NCBI GenBank assembly: GCA_027627225.1
Contig: CM051034.1
Coordinates: 15,980,980 to 16,044,979, forward strand
Reading direction: 5' to 3'
DNA: 64,000 nt
Source: Congeria kusceri
Lineage: Eukaryota > Mollusca > Bivalvia > Myida > Dreissenidae
The position numbers and the translations under genes were made by a program. How positions within the stretch are numbered: position 1 is the first letter of the stretch; each line of letters begins with the position of its first letter. Below the pieces are notes generated by a model that made no database searches, was not told where the DNA came from, and saw nothing but the letters and a program-made list of their open reading frames with translations. Shown here one piece after another: positions 26,401-41,400 of this stretch.

Positions 26401-29400
26401 GATTTGTTGGCTAGGTGAATGTAATTATCTAGACTAGTTCATCAACAAAATTAATTTTGCTTTTTAGCTCAACTTTTTGAAGAAAAGGCAAGCTATTCTA
26501 CTCGCCCCGGCGTTGGCGTCCGATCTAGGTTAAAGTTTTTCGGAAAGCTAGTTTCTCAGGAATGGCTTGAGGGATTTCATTCAAACTTAGAACACTTATT
26601 ATTCCCTTTATTAAAATGAACTCATTCAATTCAAATTCATTTTCAATTTCATTCAAACTTAAAACATTTATTACCAACATTAAATTGAACCTATAGGCCA
26701 AGTTTGGTAAATCTAGTTTGAAATTTGTCAAAATTATGGGCCTTTTTACACTTAAAGATTTTACATATAAGCTATATTGACAGGTTCAAGTTTTTTGGTA
26801 AGCTGTTTCTCAGGAATGGCTTGAGGGATTTCATTCAAACTTAGAACACTTATTATTCCATATATTAAAATGAACTCATAGGCCAATTTTGATAACTCTA
26901 GTTTGAAATTTGTCAAAATTACGGGCCTTTTTACACTTAAATTTTTTAAATATAAACACATTGGCCAGGTTAGTTTTTCGGTAAGCTAGTTTCTCTACTT
27001 TTGTTTACGCTCTCTAACTCTTGAATGGATTAAGCTATTGTAATGAAACTTCAAACATAAGTACCTATAGCGAGACCTCGCTTGGGATTTCTTATGGGGT
27101 GGGTCGGGTCAAGGTGAAGGTCACTAGAAATAGAAAAACGGTTTCCGGTTAATAACATGATAACGCATTGAGGTATTTTTATGAAACTTAATACATAAAT
27201 ACCTTATATCAAGACATAGCTTGGGATTGCATATGGGGTGGGTGGAGTCAAGGTCACTGTTACTAAAAATAAAAAAAAATGTTTCTGCTCAATAACTTGA
27301 GAACGCATTGAGGTATTTTAATGAAACTTTATAGATACATACGTTATATCAAGACCTCACTTTGAATTGCATATGGGGTGGGTGGGGTCAAGGTCACTGT
27401 TACTAAAAATTGAAAAACTGTTTCTGCTCAATAACTTGAGAACGCATTGAGATATTTAATGAAACTTAATACATAAATACCTTATATCGAGACCTCGCTT
27501 TAGATGGCATATGGGGTGGGTGGGGTCAAGGTCATAGCCATCATTACTAAAATTTTTATTGATGTGCTGACTTCTCGTTCGAAAAATTTGGTTTTCATGG
27601 AATTTCCATATTTCTTGTTTTAGTAAAAAAATGCCAGTAACTCTAACAAGCACAAGAAAAGTTGAGCGCGCTGTCCTCCGACAGCTCTTGTTTAGCCTTA
27701 GTCTTTATCCAAGTGCATGAGTCCTTTTAAAAAAAGGAAGTGATGGGAACAGTGCATAGATAATTCGTCTTGGGTGTAGTCAAATTTAGATCTACACATT
27801 AGTTGAAAGGTAAGTCGAATATAAACATACATTAGATAAACTCTAAATAACTTCTAAGCGACAAAAAACGCATAGTATGGTGTATATGTACTTGTATATT
27901 TGAGATGATTTTGTGTGTCGATATTATCCGAAACGTGTCGGTATTACCCGCCTGACAGTGAACAGATAAGTTGTCATATTAATAACATTGGTCGACAATG
28001 ATTTTCCCATTCATTAGTAAAAATATCAAGTCAAAACGGCTACACACTACGTTATTTATTTTCTTAGCGGGTAATATCGACACTGAAAGACAAAATCTGT
28101 TTCACGTCTTTAAGTGTCAATACTACCCGACATTATTCTATTACCAAAAAGAACTTATGTGAAGAAATTGAGGGTTTGAGGTGCCCAAGATGCACTCAGG
28201 TCATGTTTAGAGCTGGAACCTTTATAAAGTTACTGAAAATCCAAACAGATAGACAATGCTATTGCAATATGTCTAATTGAGCATTTATTAGTGAACTAAA
28301 TTAATTTTTAATTTCAGAGAAAGCCTACGACAATCCTTGTACTGCTGACCTGGAATGCAGGACCACTGGCGCAAAGTGCCTAAACCAGAAATGTGCATGT
28401 GAAGCCGCCAGTTTCCATGACTCCCAGGCCGACAAATGTGTTCAAAGTATGCATGAATTCTCAAAGGCCCCTTAACTCACACCATGTAACAAAATACTAA
28501 TGTACGATGTGCTAGTTTGTCTTTCTTTCGTGAAACCTTTGAATTTACATTTTTCCTTAAAACTTGAATAAATCTTGGGCTGCAATAACTATTACAGATA
28601 ATAAAAACCTGAGTTTGTAAAAAAATAATTCTTAAAATTGTTTACGCCTCCCCCCCCCCCCCCCAGAATATGCCAATGGTGAGGCATGCAGCAGTGTAGA
28701 CCAGTGTTTGGCATCAAACGCTGTGTGTGAGGACGATGGAAACAACAAGAAGACCTGTCACTGCAGCAACACGGATTTCCTGTTTGGAACTGCCTGCGTT
28801 GCAAGTAAGAGATATATAATTTTATATGTATATAAAGTCAAAACAGATATCTTTTTAACCAAATTTTTTGAATTTTTTTTTCGGTTATATCATTGGGGTA
28901 TGTTGTTGGTCGGGCGGTGTGGCGGCGTCAATTTATAATTTCCGCTCTCTAACTCGAGAATGGATTGAGGTATTTTAATGAAACTTCATACATAGATACC
29001 TTATATCGAGACCGCGCTTGGGATTGCATATGGGGTGGGTGGAGTCAAGGTCACCGTTACTAACAGTAGAAAAACAGTTTCCGCTCAATAACTTAAGAAG
29101 GGGTCGAGATATTTTAATGAAACTTCATACATAGATACTTTATACTAAGACCTCGCTTGGGTCTGCATATAGGGTGGGTGGGGTCAAGGTCAAGGTCACT
29201 GTTACTAAAAATACAAAAACGGTTTCTGCTCAATAATTTGAGAACGCATTGGGATATTTTAATGAAACTTCATTCATAGATACCTTGTAACGAGACCTCG
29301 CCAAGGAATGCATATGGCACCCAGATCTTTCTTTCATGATTGTGCTGACTTTTATGCATTTCATTTGAAAATGTTTGTTTTCTTGGAATTTCCACGTTTC

Positions 29401-32400
29401 TTTTTTTATTTTTTGTAAACAACTCACATTCATTATATATATGAAATATAAACAAACACTTTAAATGGACCAGCCTTATTAAAGTTTTGCATATTATTAG
29501 TACACCTTGTTTCTATAATGTCTACGTTATATATTTGTATATAAAATTTGCATCTGTACTTGTTGATTTGTATTTTCTCAACATATCATGTGTACATTTT
29601 TAGAGAAAGCCCATGGAAGTGCTTGTACTGTTGACACAGAATGTCTCACCACCGGAGCCAAGTGCCTCAACCTGAAATGTGCCTGTGAAGCCGCCAGTTT
29701 CCATGACTCCCAGGCCAACAAATGTGAACCAAGTAAGTGAATGCATTCTCATTTAATAAAGTGCTAATTTTCGGAACTTCAGGAATCGATGTAGGATTTC
29801 AATTGTATTCAAATGCGTTCAAAATTGTTATGACATTGTTAAACACAATTGGTGATTAGTGATACTGGTAGTGTGAAAAAATATGTTCATTTTCTTAAAA
29901 TCAGTGCTGTGTATTCTTAAGTTAAATCCTATTTAGATTTCTTCATTGTATTAAAAGTCTTGGGCTAAATCAAGTCAATCAACACTGTTTTTTGGGTAGA
30001 CCCAGTACTTGATATAAATTAGAAAAATCACTTGTATGCAAATAGTCACCACATTATCCACTGGCAATCCATCACTGCAAATTTTGTTATGACAATCACA
30101 AATGACTTAAAGACAAAAAACAAGTATCTCTAGTTCATAAATATAGCCATATACATGGTTTTGGTTAAATTACTCGATAAACTATGTTACTGTAAAGATT
30201 ATTTGCGCCCATGGAAGTTTGGACTTAAGCTTCCAACATTGCTATAAAAGGTTGTACATCCATTTAAACTATATACCACGCTAATTTAAACAGAATTTGC
30301 TAATGGAGAGACATGCAGCAGTGCGGACCAGTGTTCAGTGACTGGGGCTGTCTGTGAGGTGGGGACAGGAAGTGGGAAAATCTGTCGGTGTTCTGACACA
30401 AACTACCTTTCGGGAACTTCCTGCGCTGCTAGTATGTATAATTACCTGATCACCTATATAAATGCTTTATCGTCATTTTTCACTATTTCATTATTGATAC
30501 GACTGTTCCCGGTAGATAGGAACTGTTACCAGGAAATAGTTTTGACTGTTTTCGGAATGCGCCTGTGTTTACCCACAAATTATTTATAGACAAAACAAAT
30601 TTACTCTCTGCAATTTTCTGTCGCTGTTCGTGAACAATGGAAAATACAGAACTTTCCGATACAGTGTACAGTTACGACCATCTACGGGAATTGACGAACA
30701 TTAAAAAACAACAAATCACAAATGACATTTTACGTCATGTAAACAATGATTTTAGCGAAATGAATTGTGTAATGTTGATGTAATTATATGTGTCATTTAC
30801 GACCATGTCAAAACATTATCTTCAAGTGGTTATGTGATGGAGTGTTCGGTGGATGTTATTGTGTAATTTTTTTGTGTGTTGGGTTAAATAAGAAATCACC
30901 ATCGCTGTATGTTAATCTGTTTTGCCTTTTATTTAACGAGGGTGAATTTGAATAATAATTGTCGATTGTGATGAAACAGCAGTAAACTTTTGTGGTTTGT
31001 TTGTTTCTGGATATGTTGAAATTTCCTGAAGAAATGCTGTAGGCCACCAGATTTTCTGAACTGTCAGTTAAACATTAACTTCTTTATAGATGTTTCGCCA
31101 TATATTTACACAAAAGTTCAAGTCATAGAATAAATCCATACGTCCATTTTCTAGATCTAGTTCTACTAAACTTCAGCTGGTCCAGTTACATAAAAATATT
31201 ATGTCATAAAACATTATTATATAATTGACATTTTAATATGATGCACATTGAAAAATATTAATGATATTTTTAATCACTTTTGAATGCTTGTATTTGTGCT
31301 CTTTTTTTTCTTGACTATTGGACCATCTTGAGTTCAGTAACTTTAATAAAAAAACATCAGTTAATGAAAGTGTTCACATGGGTGTTTGGGAACAGTCAAA
31401 ACTGTTGGCCGTTGGTGTCGGGATGGCAATTTGAACTATTTTCCTCTGCCCAGAACTCTCGGGAAACAGTTCAAACAGTCAACCATCCACCTTGGGCCTA
31501 CAGTTTTGACTGTTCCCTAAACACCCATGTGATAACAGTATACTATTCATGGTGTAAATAATTTAGCTAACAACAGCAAATATTAGGTTGTTATTAACAG
31601 CAGTAAGCATTATCAGAATAAATTCAAAAAAATAACATTAAAAATAACAACATCAGGTATCTTATGATTGATCAAATGACAGGATTTAATGACAATATGT
31701 TTACTATAGCCATTGATAATTTCAGATCGAGATGTCTTGTATGAACATCTGTATTAAGTGTTTGTCGTAGATTATATTGAATAGGCATTGTTATGAATCA
31801 GTTAAAGTGGTACGGTTTATTACATTCGTTTTATGCAGGTATCTAAACTGATTTTGAAATGACCCCTTTCTAAGTGCATTTAACATGTCAAACAATTGCA
31901 GCATATGCATCAGAGACACATATAAATCATCTAAATTTTTCAGTTAATAACAGTTAGACGTTTTAGGCCCACTCTTGGTCTTGTTTATTGCACCAACAGA
32001 AATTGACCTCGGTGCGTCCTGTGATGCCATCCTCTCTGTGTCACAATGCCTATACAAGGACGCAGTGTGTGTGGGATCACCGTCGGTCTGCATGTGCCCA
32101 GACAGTAAATATGCTGACATCGCTACCAAACAGTGTCTTCCAAGTGAGTAATCTGTTTTATTTGTTGTTTTAAAGCATAAATCGATGCACCAGTGTTTGT
32201 TGATTTATGATGATTTATGATTCATCTTATTTGCCGTTTGAATGTTTTGGATCCATAAACAGTACAAGAGTTGTCAAAAGCTTATTGTTTGTTTGCTCTA
32301 TTTATATTGAAATGTTAACAGATACCTATTACCAAAAATAATGTTTAGAGCTTGAACTTTTATAAAGTTACTTACTATCCAAACCTATATGCAATTGCAC

Positions 32401-35400
32401 TGTAACTAATTGAGGATTTGTATTGATTTCAGAGAAAGCCTACGACAGTGCCTGTACTGCTAACCTGGAATGCAGGACCACCAGAGCAAAGTGCCTCAAC
32501 CAGAAATGTGGATGTGAAGCCGCCAGTTTCCATGACTCCCAGGCCGACAAATGTGAACCAAGTATGCATGAATTTGCAAAGAGCTCATCACTCACATCCA
32601 TACAAGATGAAGCTTTTTTTCTTTAAACAGCTGTACCAGTGTCTTTCTTTTGAAAAGTACATTTTCCTACAAACGTACAAAAAAATTGGACTGTAAAGTT
32701 TAATACAAATCGAAGGTTGAATGTGAAACTGGTGCATGTGCTTCACATTTCTATATCAGATACACTAGTTTTGCATTAAACCCTCAAAATAATAAAAAAC
32801 GTGATTACCAAACAAAAATTGTGTTGATTTTTTGTTTCAATTTATACACCTGTTTCTCCAGAATATGCTAATGGTGATGCATGCAGCAATGCAGACCAGT
32901 GTTTGGCATCAGACGCTGTGTGTGAGGTCGATGGAAACAACAAGAAGACTTGTCATTGCAGCGACACAGATTACCTGTTGGAAACTGCTTGCGTTGCAAG
33001 TAAGTCACAGTTTGTGAGACAGCTACATAGTTTGTCTCGTCTTGTTATTACCAAAGCCTATGAAGATGCTAGTACTTTATTAACCACTCTTTGTTGTTTT
33101 TTCTGTGTATTTGGGCAGTATTTATGTAAATGTTATTGCCTTTAAGTCGCAGTTGTGTAATGGATATGAAGTTGGAGTTTGTCGGAATAGGAAATTGTGA
33201 ATTTGATCCTCGCCCAAAACGTGATCAACAAGAGGTCTGTGATCTATGAAATATTTTAGCTGAATTTGATTGCATATCTATATAAACTCAAGCCTGCAGG
33301 CCAGTCTTCCCATATACAGTGTATGCATTGTGATATCAAGTATTTTCTTATTCCACCAACAGAAATTAACATCAGTGCACCATGTAATGCCAGCCTGTTT
33401 ACGTCACAATGTCTGTACAATGATGCAGTGTGTATGGGATCATCACCGGTCTGTGCATGTCCTGATAGCAGATATGCTGACATCGCCACCAAACAATGTC
33501 TTCCAAGTAAGTAATTGTCTCTTTGAGCATCATTTTGTATACAATTTCTACTTATGCGTAAAAAAAAATATGTTTGTTTCAGGTAACCCGACCTACCCTA
33601 AAAAAATGACATTTTATTGGGTTTGTCAGATTAATTTTTGTTTTATTTACCTTTTTCAATAATTAAATATGTTTTGGATAAATAATTGTTTTGTTTTGAT
33701 AGTATCCACTTATAAACAATGTTTAAGGGTATTACTGATATGTTTTGAATATTTATTCAGTTTTAGAATCTTCAAGTTGACCATTTACCAAAAATAAAAT
33801 ATAAAAATTGTTGGGATTAGATTTTATTCAGTTATGGGTGTAATTGAAAATATTCACAATGTCTTTAATTTGAAATATTCAGTCACATATATCGAGAGTA
33901 ACTGGTTCATGATGTAATAACAAATAGTTTGTTTGTGTTCCAGAACAAGTGTTTGAAACATCTAACAGTGACCCATATTTGTTCTATAGCAAACAACAAA
34001 CCTACAGCAATAAAGCTGGAGTTTTATATTTACAATAATCATTATTTCAGAACCAGGACCAGGTCAGGCCTGTTCGGACTCAAAGCCCTGTCTATATGCC
34101 AACTCTGTCTGCTCAGGCACCTGCCAGTGTTCAGGCAGCATGTTCCAGGATGACGCAACGAAATCATGCAAAGATAGTGAGAACAGAATGCTTTTAAAAA
34201 ATTTCATGAAATTGTTGCATTGGTGAAAACGCAGAAATGGTCTGTTTGTTTCTCTTAACGCATTGATATGCATTTAATCCATTTTACTGAATGTATTTTT
34301 TTTTAACCTATAGTTGTCAAAGTGTGACAAGAATGATTGAATGGCGTAAGTTTAGATGGAAATATAATGCTTTGACAGTATTGTTTACCTGTAATTAATT
34401 AATATATAATTTTTTTTTTAATTCCATATGAGACCTTTTGAGTAACAATGGACAAATTGTTGGGATAAGATTTTATTCAGTTATGGGTGTAATTGAAAAT
34501 AATCACAATGTCTTTAATTTGAAATATTCAATCACATATATCAAATATGTGTTTGTATGTATTGCTAGCTTTTCTGTGCTGCTTATAAATCAAAATCATA
34601 ATTATCGAATGGTTGTGTTTTTCAACTGCAGAGATACAGAATGGTGCTGCATGTACCGCGGCCTACCAGTGTGCAGTGACAGGTGCCAGCTGTATGTCCG
34701 AGACCCAGGGTGGAAGTAAAGTGTGTATGTGTACCAGCACACAGTTCCTATATACCATTGGCAACCGATGTGCAGACAGTATGTTGACCAGACATCAGTG
34801 TCTTATTCCGTATTAAATATTGAATAAAAATCAGCATACAAAACATGATTTAATATTTATTTGTAGAACAAAAAGTCTACAGAGAGTTGCTGTCTTGCTG
34901 CATATGAATGTGAAAACAATAAAATCATAAATCATTAATGATGCTGTTACTGTATATGGCATTTTCTTCGAATCTATATATCTGGAAAATATGTATTTAA
35001 CTACAAACTTTAATACGGGTAATTTGCTTTTCCAACAATATAATTTATTTTGAATGCTGTACTTTTATCAGTTTTATTTTTCCACAAAAATTTGACTGTA
35101 TCTAAACTTCAGTGTGTATGTTTGTTTATTTATATCAGAGACCAGCGATGGCGCCTGCCAGTCAGATGGGGATTGTTTGTACACTGGCGCCATCTGTGTG
35201 TCCAATCAGTGCACATGTCCATCTTCTAAGTACCCGAATGCAACTGCCTCTGAATGCCAGAACAGTATGAATTTCAGTTTAATAAAATAGATTAATAATT
35301 TTTCTGTTATCTAAGTCAACATTGGTTTTACACAAAATATGAACAAAAACTGTATTAGAAAATCTTATAATTTTGAAATTTTAAGGTCCCAACATTTATT

Positions 35401-38400
35401 GGAACATAACTTGTTGAATTCTTGTCAAGAAATATTCTGTTAACAATGGCTGTTGATTATTTGGAGATTATTGTGTTCTTTATTTTAAGGAAATCCATAT
35501 TTTACAATACAATTGTGAACAGTTTTTAGTATGGTTATACTACATGCATTGGTTGTCAGGCCTAAAACAAATTTCTTTGTTTCGGGCAACCCGATGCAAC
35601 CTTGCGAAATCCCCCAACCTTTACGTTTTTAGCGACGAATGTTTTTCGTGAAATCCGTATTTGTCAGATTTGAGATAATTTTCAATGTATTTTTTACCAT
35701 AATGTGTCTTTAAAAAAAGGTAAAAGAAACTCAACTCAAACCCAACCCTACCTAACTTTTTTGGAGACCGTTTCCCAAAACACTATTTTTTTCGGCCTCA
35801 TTATGCAAGTTTTTTTACCCTTGTTTCATCAGAGGTGAACAACGGGGAGTCCTGTGTGGACTCAAAGCAGTGTGCAGTCCAGGGTGCTGTATGTAACAAC
35901 GGCATGTGCAGCTGTGAAGCTACAGCATACCTGGAGGGGTCAACTTGCCTGCATAGTGAGTGGTGGCCTTATATATTTGACTTCCTATTCAATTATACTT
36001 GAACATTTGTTTCCGTTAAAGAAGCTTTTCCAGGCTTTGCAAATGTTACATTTTGGAATGAAAGCGAACAAGAACTTCCAATTGAATGGAATATTATAGT
36101 GCATTTTACAGTAAAATGGGAAATTTTACTTTATCGTAAGTACATAACAGTCCTCTGTCAAAAAGCCTTATAGGTGTAACAGTTAGTTGATATTTATAAA
36201 TTTCTATATATTATTTTTGAAATAACTGTAGTTACAAACTTGAAATGTCAGTAAACCTATTACAGAGAAAGCAAACGGGGAGCAATGCTCACAGACCGTG
36301 CAGTGCCTGTTCACTGATGCTGTATGCCTCGACAAGGCCGGAACAAAGACGTGTGCATGTCCAGATAACAGATATCTGCTGGCTAACGGCCAACAGTGCC
36401 TCAGCAGTAAGTGTCGGGACATATCACTTTCATATAGCTTTTAATTAATGGAAAATAATGTTGTGAATTTCAAAGTGTCAGACTGTTATAGTTATTGTGT
36501 GATGTTTTGTTAATATGGTTTGCTTAAAAATAGCATTTTCTAACATTAATAAATTAATACATGATACTAATGTGATAAGTCTTTCATCTAATGAACAGTG
36601 TATGGTTAATAAAGCATACAATGATCAGTTCTTAATCATCGGTGATTTGTTTTGTTCACAGAGAAGTCATATGGGACAGCCTGTCAAGATGTCAGTGAGT
36701 GTTTGACAGTCGGAGCAGAGTGTAGGGTAACCTGCTCATGCCCATCCCTGTTTTACCATGATGCTAATACTGACCGCTGTGTTGCAAGTATGTGTTATAT
36801 TTTTAGTTGATATGTGTTAGGTTAGAAACCAGTAAATCAAATTCCCATAGGGCCCCATTGTAAAATAGCAAAATCTCCTGGCATCTTTTGCCACTTTCTT
36901 TTGATTCAGATGTTCTAAGTCTGTTCTCTTTGGAAAGATGTTTCTCTCTGCTTACAAAATTTAAAATAAAAAAGAAATGTTATGCTACTTCTAAGAAAAT
37001 GCATCTTCACTTGATTATATGACTATAGTCATCCGTAAGAAACTCGGAATGCAGTCGCGATTTTGACAAAAGCACATGTTGTCTATACCTAAACTGCTGA
37101 ACTTTCAAATTTCGAGTAATTCGGTGTCGATACAAATCAACATGCACAGGAGTCATGTCGCGTTCAGGAAATAACCATTTAAATCAGTATCCATTATGTA
37201 AAATGTGTCTTTAAACAGAAGAAAAAACAAACTATTTAATATATTCCCAACTATGTACTGGAATCTAACCTGTTAACTAGATTCAAATCGTTTCTCAAAT
37301 CATGCCTTACAGCATAACCTAACGATAATAAACTTAGACAACTTTTAGAAGTGCTATGGAAGATAGCCTTAAATATTAAGCATCAGACTTAACATATGTT
37401 CGTTGCAAGAATTATAATATCTTTATTTAGTTAGTCATGGTTTTGAAGAAATTAACATGATGTTGCCATATACATTCTGAAGATATGGTGTCTTCTTTCT
37501 CTAGAAATCGACTACAACCAGACTGGTTGCATTGAAGCAGTCCAGTGTAAAACGCAGAATGCAGGCTGTGTGGACGGAACGTGTGTGTGCTTGGCTACAC
37601 ACTACTATGCAAACGATGTATGCCAGACAAGTAAGTGCTTTAAAAAAAGACTTAGAACTAAGTTTGTTGGGGGCTGATGGTACCGGTAACTGGACTTATT
37701 AATTCAATACAGAACCGTCTTAACCTTTAATCTTTGTTTATAAGTTTCATTTAATCATTGGTTGCATCTATTAAGCAAATTTAAAATATTATTTACTAAT
37801 AAAGTTATGCTTATGAATTGGACTGTGGTTAAAAACATAGCATATTCCCAACTTACATCATCATTATTTTCATAGTACAAAGAAACAACAACATTCCAAA
37901 TAATCACATTCCAGTATACCTATGTAATCATGTTGAATGAAAAAATGTGTAGAATTGCACATATGTTGCGCGTAGTGGGAAAACCGGTCGTAATGCATGT
38001 GCGTAAAGTGTCGTCCCGGATTAGCCTGTGCAGTCCGCACAGGCTAATCCAGGACGGCACTTTCTGCTTTAATGGTATTTTCTGTTTCTAAACATAAATT
38101 CCACTGTAGGATTTGAAACTTCATAGGTGGATAGATCTAATTGAGGAGAAGTGCAGTGCACAAGAACCGTATCTCTGCACTTCATAATTCTACGAATTGA
38201 AATATTTTAATGAAACTTCATCCATAGATACCTTATATCAAGACCTGGCTTGGGAGTACATAGGGGGTGGATGGGGTCACTTTCAAGGTTACCGTTACAA
38301 AAAATAGAAAAACGGTTTCCGCTCAATTACTTGAGAACGAATTGAGCTATTGTATTTCAACTTCATACATATATACCTTTTATGAAGACATCGCTTGAGA

Positions 38401-41400
38401 TTGCATAGGGGGTTGGTGGGATCAAGGTCAAGGTCACTGTTATTAAAAATAGAAAAACGGTTTCTTCACAATTACTCAATAACAGATCGAGTTATTGTAG
38501 TGAATATAGAGGGAAAATTCCTTGTGAATGCAACTCCTTTTACAGTTTTGAACAGATTTTCTTGAACCTTGTCTTCATTGTTGAGGGTAATGTTTGGTTG
38601 TGCGTAAAGATGGGGATGTAAATTTGTCTCCCACATTCGGAAGTTATGTATATATTGCATTAGTTATTGTGTTTCTCAGATATTCTACACTTATTGGTTA
38701 TCAATGTAAACATGCATGTTCTAATATATATTCCACTAGGATTTAGGTAACCTTTGACATAGATGAATTGCTGACATGAACTAGTTACTTTAAAAAACTG
38801 GCTGACCCCTACCTTGAAAAATGCTATCAATCGGGGCCCGCTGTCACCCATGTGACAAAGTTCTAGTTGTATTTTGTTACTATCAATATAAAGTGTTATT
38901 TATAATTATTAGCTTAGATCTATTAGCATAGCTTTGACGAAAAAAAAGTATTCCAGTTGCCGATTTGCATTATTAAATCTGCAGATGTTCATTTAGGAAT
39001 CAGGTTTTAGAACACGCTCATAACAAGGGCATGCGCAACTAAATGTGCTGCAAATAACTTGCTCCTATTCTAATTAAAATTTCATTGACAATGTTTTAAA
39101 CGTCTAGCAATATACGTTTGTTTGCATATTGGAAATTTCACACGTTCTCATTGGATGACTTTTTGGCTGTAGTAACATAGATTTTATTGACGCGTTGGTG
39201 CAAACACCATTTGTGAAATAGTGAGTTCATTGCCGTGTATTAAATATTTGTTTTAGAAACTCATGCGTTCACAAGCGGGAATCTAACATTGACATTTATG
39301 GCACCTTTTTAGTAGAGTTCACGTCCAAAAACGTGCTACCAAGATATTATCTATCAAGTTTTGATTTGGGCGATGGTTTGCATTTTACTTTGCAAACTGT
39401 TTGTGGTTATAACAACAGCATGATTTGTTGGCTAGGTGAATGTAATTATCTAGACTAGTTCATCAACAAAATTAATTTTGCTTTTTAGCTCGACTTTTCG
39501 AAGAAAAGGCAAGCTATTCTACTCGCCCCGGCGTTGGCGCCATCTAGGTTAAAGTCTTTCGGAAAACTAGTTTCTCAGGAATGGCTTGAGGGATTTCATT
39601 CAAACTTAGAACACTTATTATTCCCTTTATTAAAATGAACTCATTCAATTCAAATTCATTTTCAATTTCATTCAAACTTTAAACATTTATTACCCACATT
39701 AAATTGAACCTATAGGCCAAGTTTGGTAACTCTAGTTTGAAATTTGTGAAAGTTATGGGCCTTTTTACACTTAAAGATTTTACATATAAGCTATATTGAC
39801 ATGTTAAAGTTTTTTTGGTAAGCTGGTTTCTCAGGAATGGCTTGAAGGATTTCATTCAAACTTGAACACTTATTATTCCCTATATTAAAATGAACTCATA
39901 GGCCAATTTTGATAACTCTAGTTTGAAATTTGCCAAATTACGGGCCTTTTTACACTTAAATTTTTTACATATAAACACATTGGCCAGGTTAGTTTTTCGG
40001 TATGCTAGTTTCTCTACTTTTGTTTTCGCTCTCTAACTCTTGAACCGATTAGGCTATTGTAATGAAACTTCAAACATAGATGCCTATAGCGAGACCTCGT
40101 ATGGGATTTCTTATGGGGTGGGTCGGGTCAAGGTGAAGGTCACTAGAAATAGAAAAACAGTTTCCGGTTAATAACATGATAACGCATTGAGGTATTTTTA
40201 TGAAACTTAATACATTGATACCTTATATCAAGACATAGCTTGGGATTGCATATGGGGTGGGTGGAGTCAAGGTCACTGTTACTAAAAATAAAAAAAAATG
40301 TTTCTGCTCAATAACTTGAGAACGCATTGAGGTATTTTAATGAAACTTTATGGATACATAACTTATATCAAGACCTCGCTTTGAATTGCATATGGGGTGG
40401 GTGGGGTCAAGGTCACTGTTACTAAAAATTGAAAAACTGTTTCTGCTCAATAACTTGAGAACGCATTGAGATATTGTAATGAAACTTAATACATAAATAC
40501 CTTATATCGAGACCTCGCTTTAGATGGCATATGGGGTGGGTGGGGTCAAGGTCATAGCCATCATTACTAAGATTGTTATTGATGTGCTGACTTCTCGTTC
40601 GAAAAATTTGGTTTTCGTGGAATTTCCATATTTCTTGTTTTAGTAAAAAAATGCCAGTAACTCTAACAAGCACAAGAAAAGTCGAGCGCGCTGTCCTCCG
40701 ACAGCTCTTGTTTAGCCTTAGTCTTTATCAAAGTGCATGAGTCCTTTAAAAAAAAGGAAGTGATGGGAACAGTGCATAGATAATTTGTCTTGGGTGTAGT
40801 CAAATTTAGATCTACACATTAATTGAAAGGTAAGTCGAATATAAGCATACATTAGATAAACTCTAAATAACTTCTAAGCGACAAAAAACGTACAGTATGG
40901 TGTATATATACTTGTATATTTGAGATGATTTTGTGTGTCGATATTACCCGAAACGTGTCGATATTACCCACCTGACAGTGAACAGATAAGTTGTCATATT
41001 AATGACATTGGTCGACAACGATTTTCCCATTCATTAGTAAAAATATCAAGTCAAAACGGCTACACACTACGTTATTTATTTTCTTAGCGGGTAATATCGA
41101 CACTGAAAGACAAAATCTGTTTCACGTCTTTAAGTGTCGATAATACCCGACATTATTCTATTGCCAAAAATAACTTATGTGAAGAAATTGAGGGTTTGAG
41201 GTGCCCAAGATGCACTCAGGTCATGTTTAGAGCTGGAACCTTTATAAAGTTACTGAAAATCCAAACAGATAGACAATGCTATTGCACTATGTCTAATTGA
41301 GCATTTATAGTGAACTAAATTAATTTTTAATTTCAGAGAAAGCCTACGACAATCCTTGTACTGCTGACCTGGAATGCAGGACCACTGGCGCAAAGTGCCT

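Larger units (their letters stand above)
26040..39060 (+). repeat. 13 kb coding tandem unit, copy 3
   Basis: It is offset from copy 2 by 13,022 bases, falling to 13,021 after the poly-C tract. Private differences seen by eye are a C at 33058 and a T at 35099. The exons are identical to copies 1 and 2. Confidence 0.95.
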
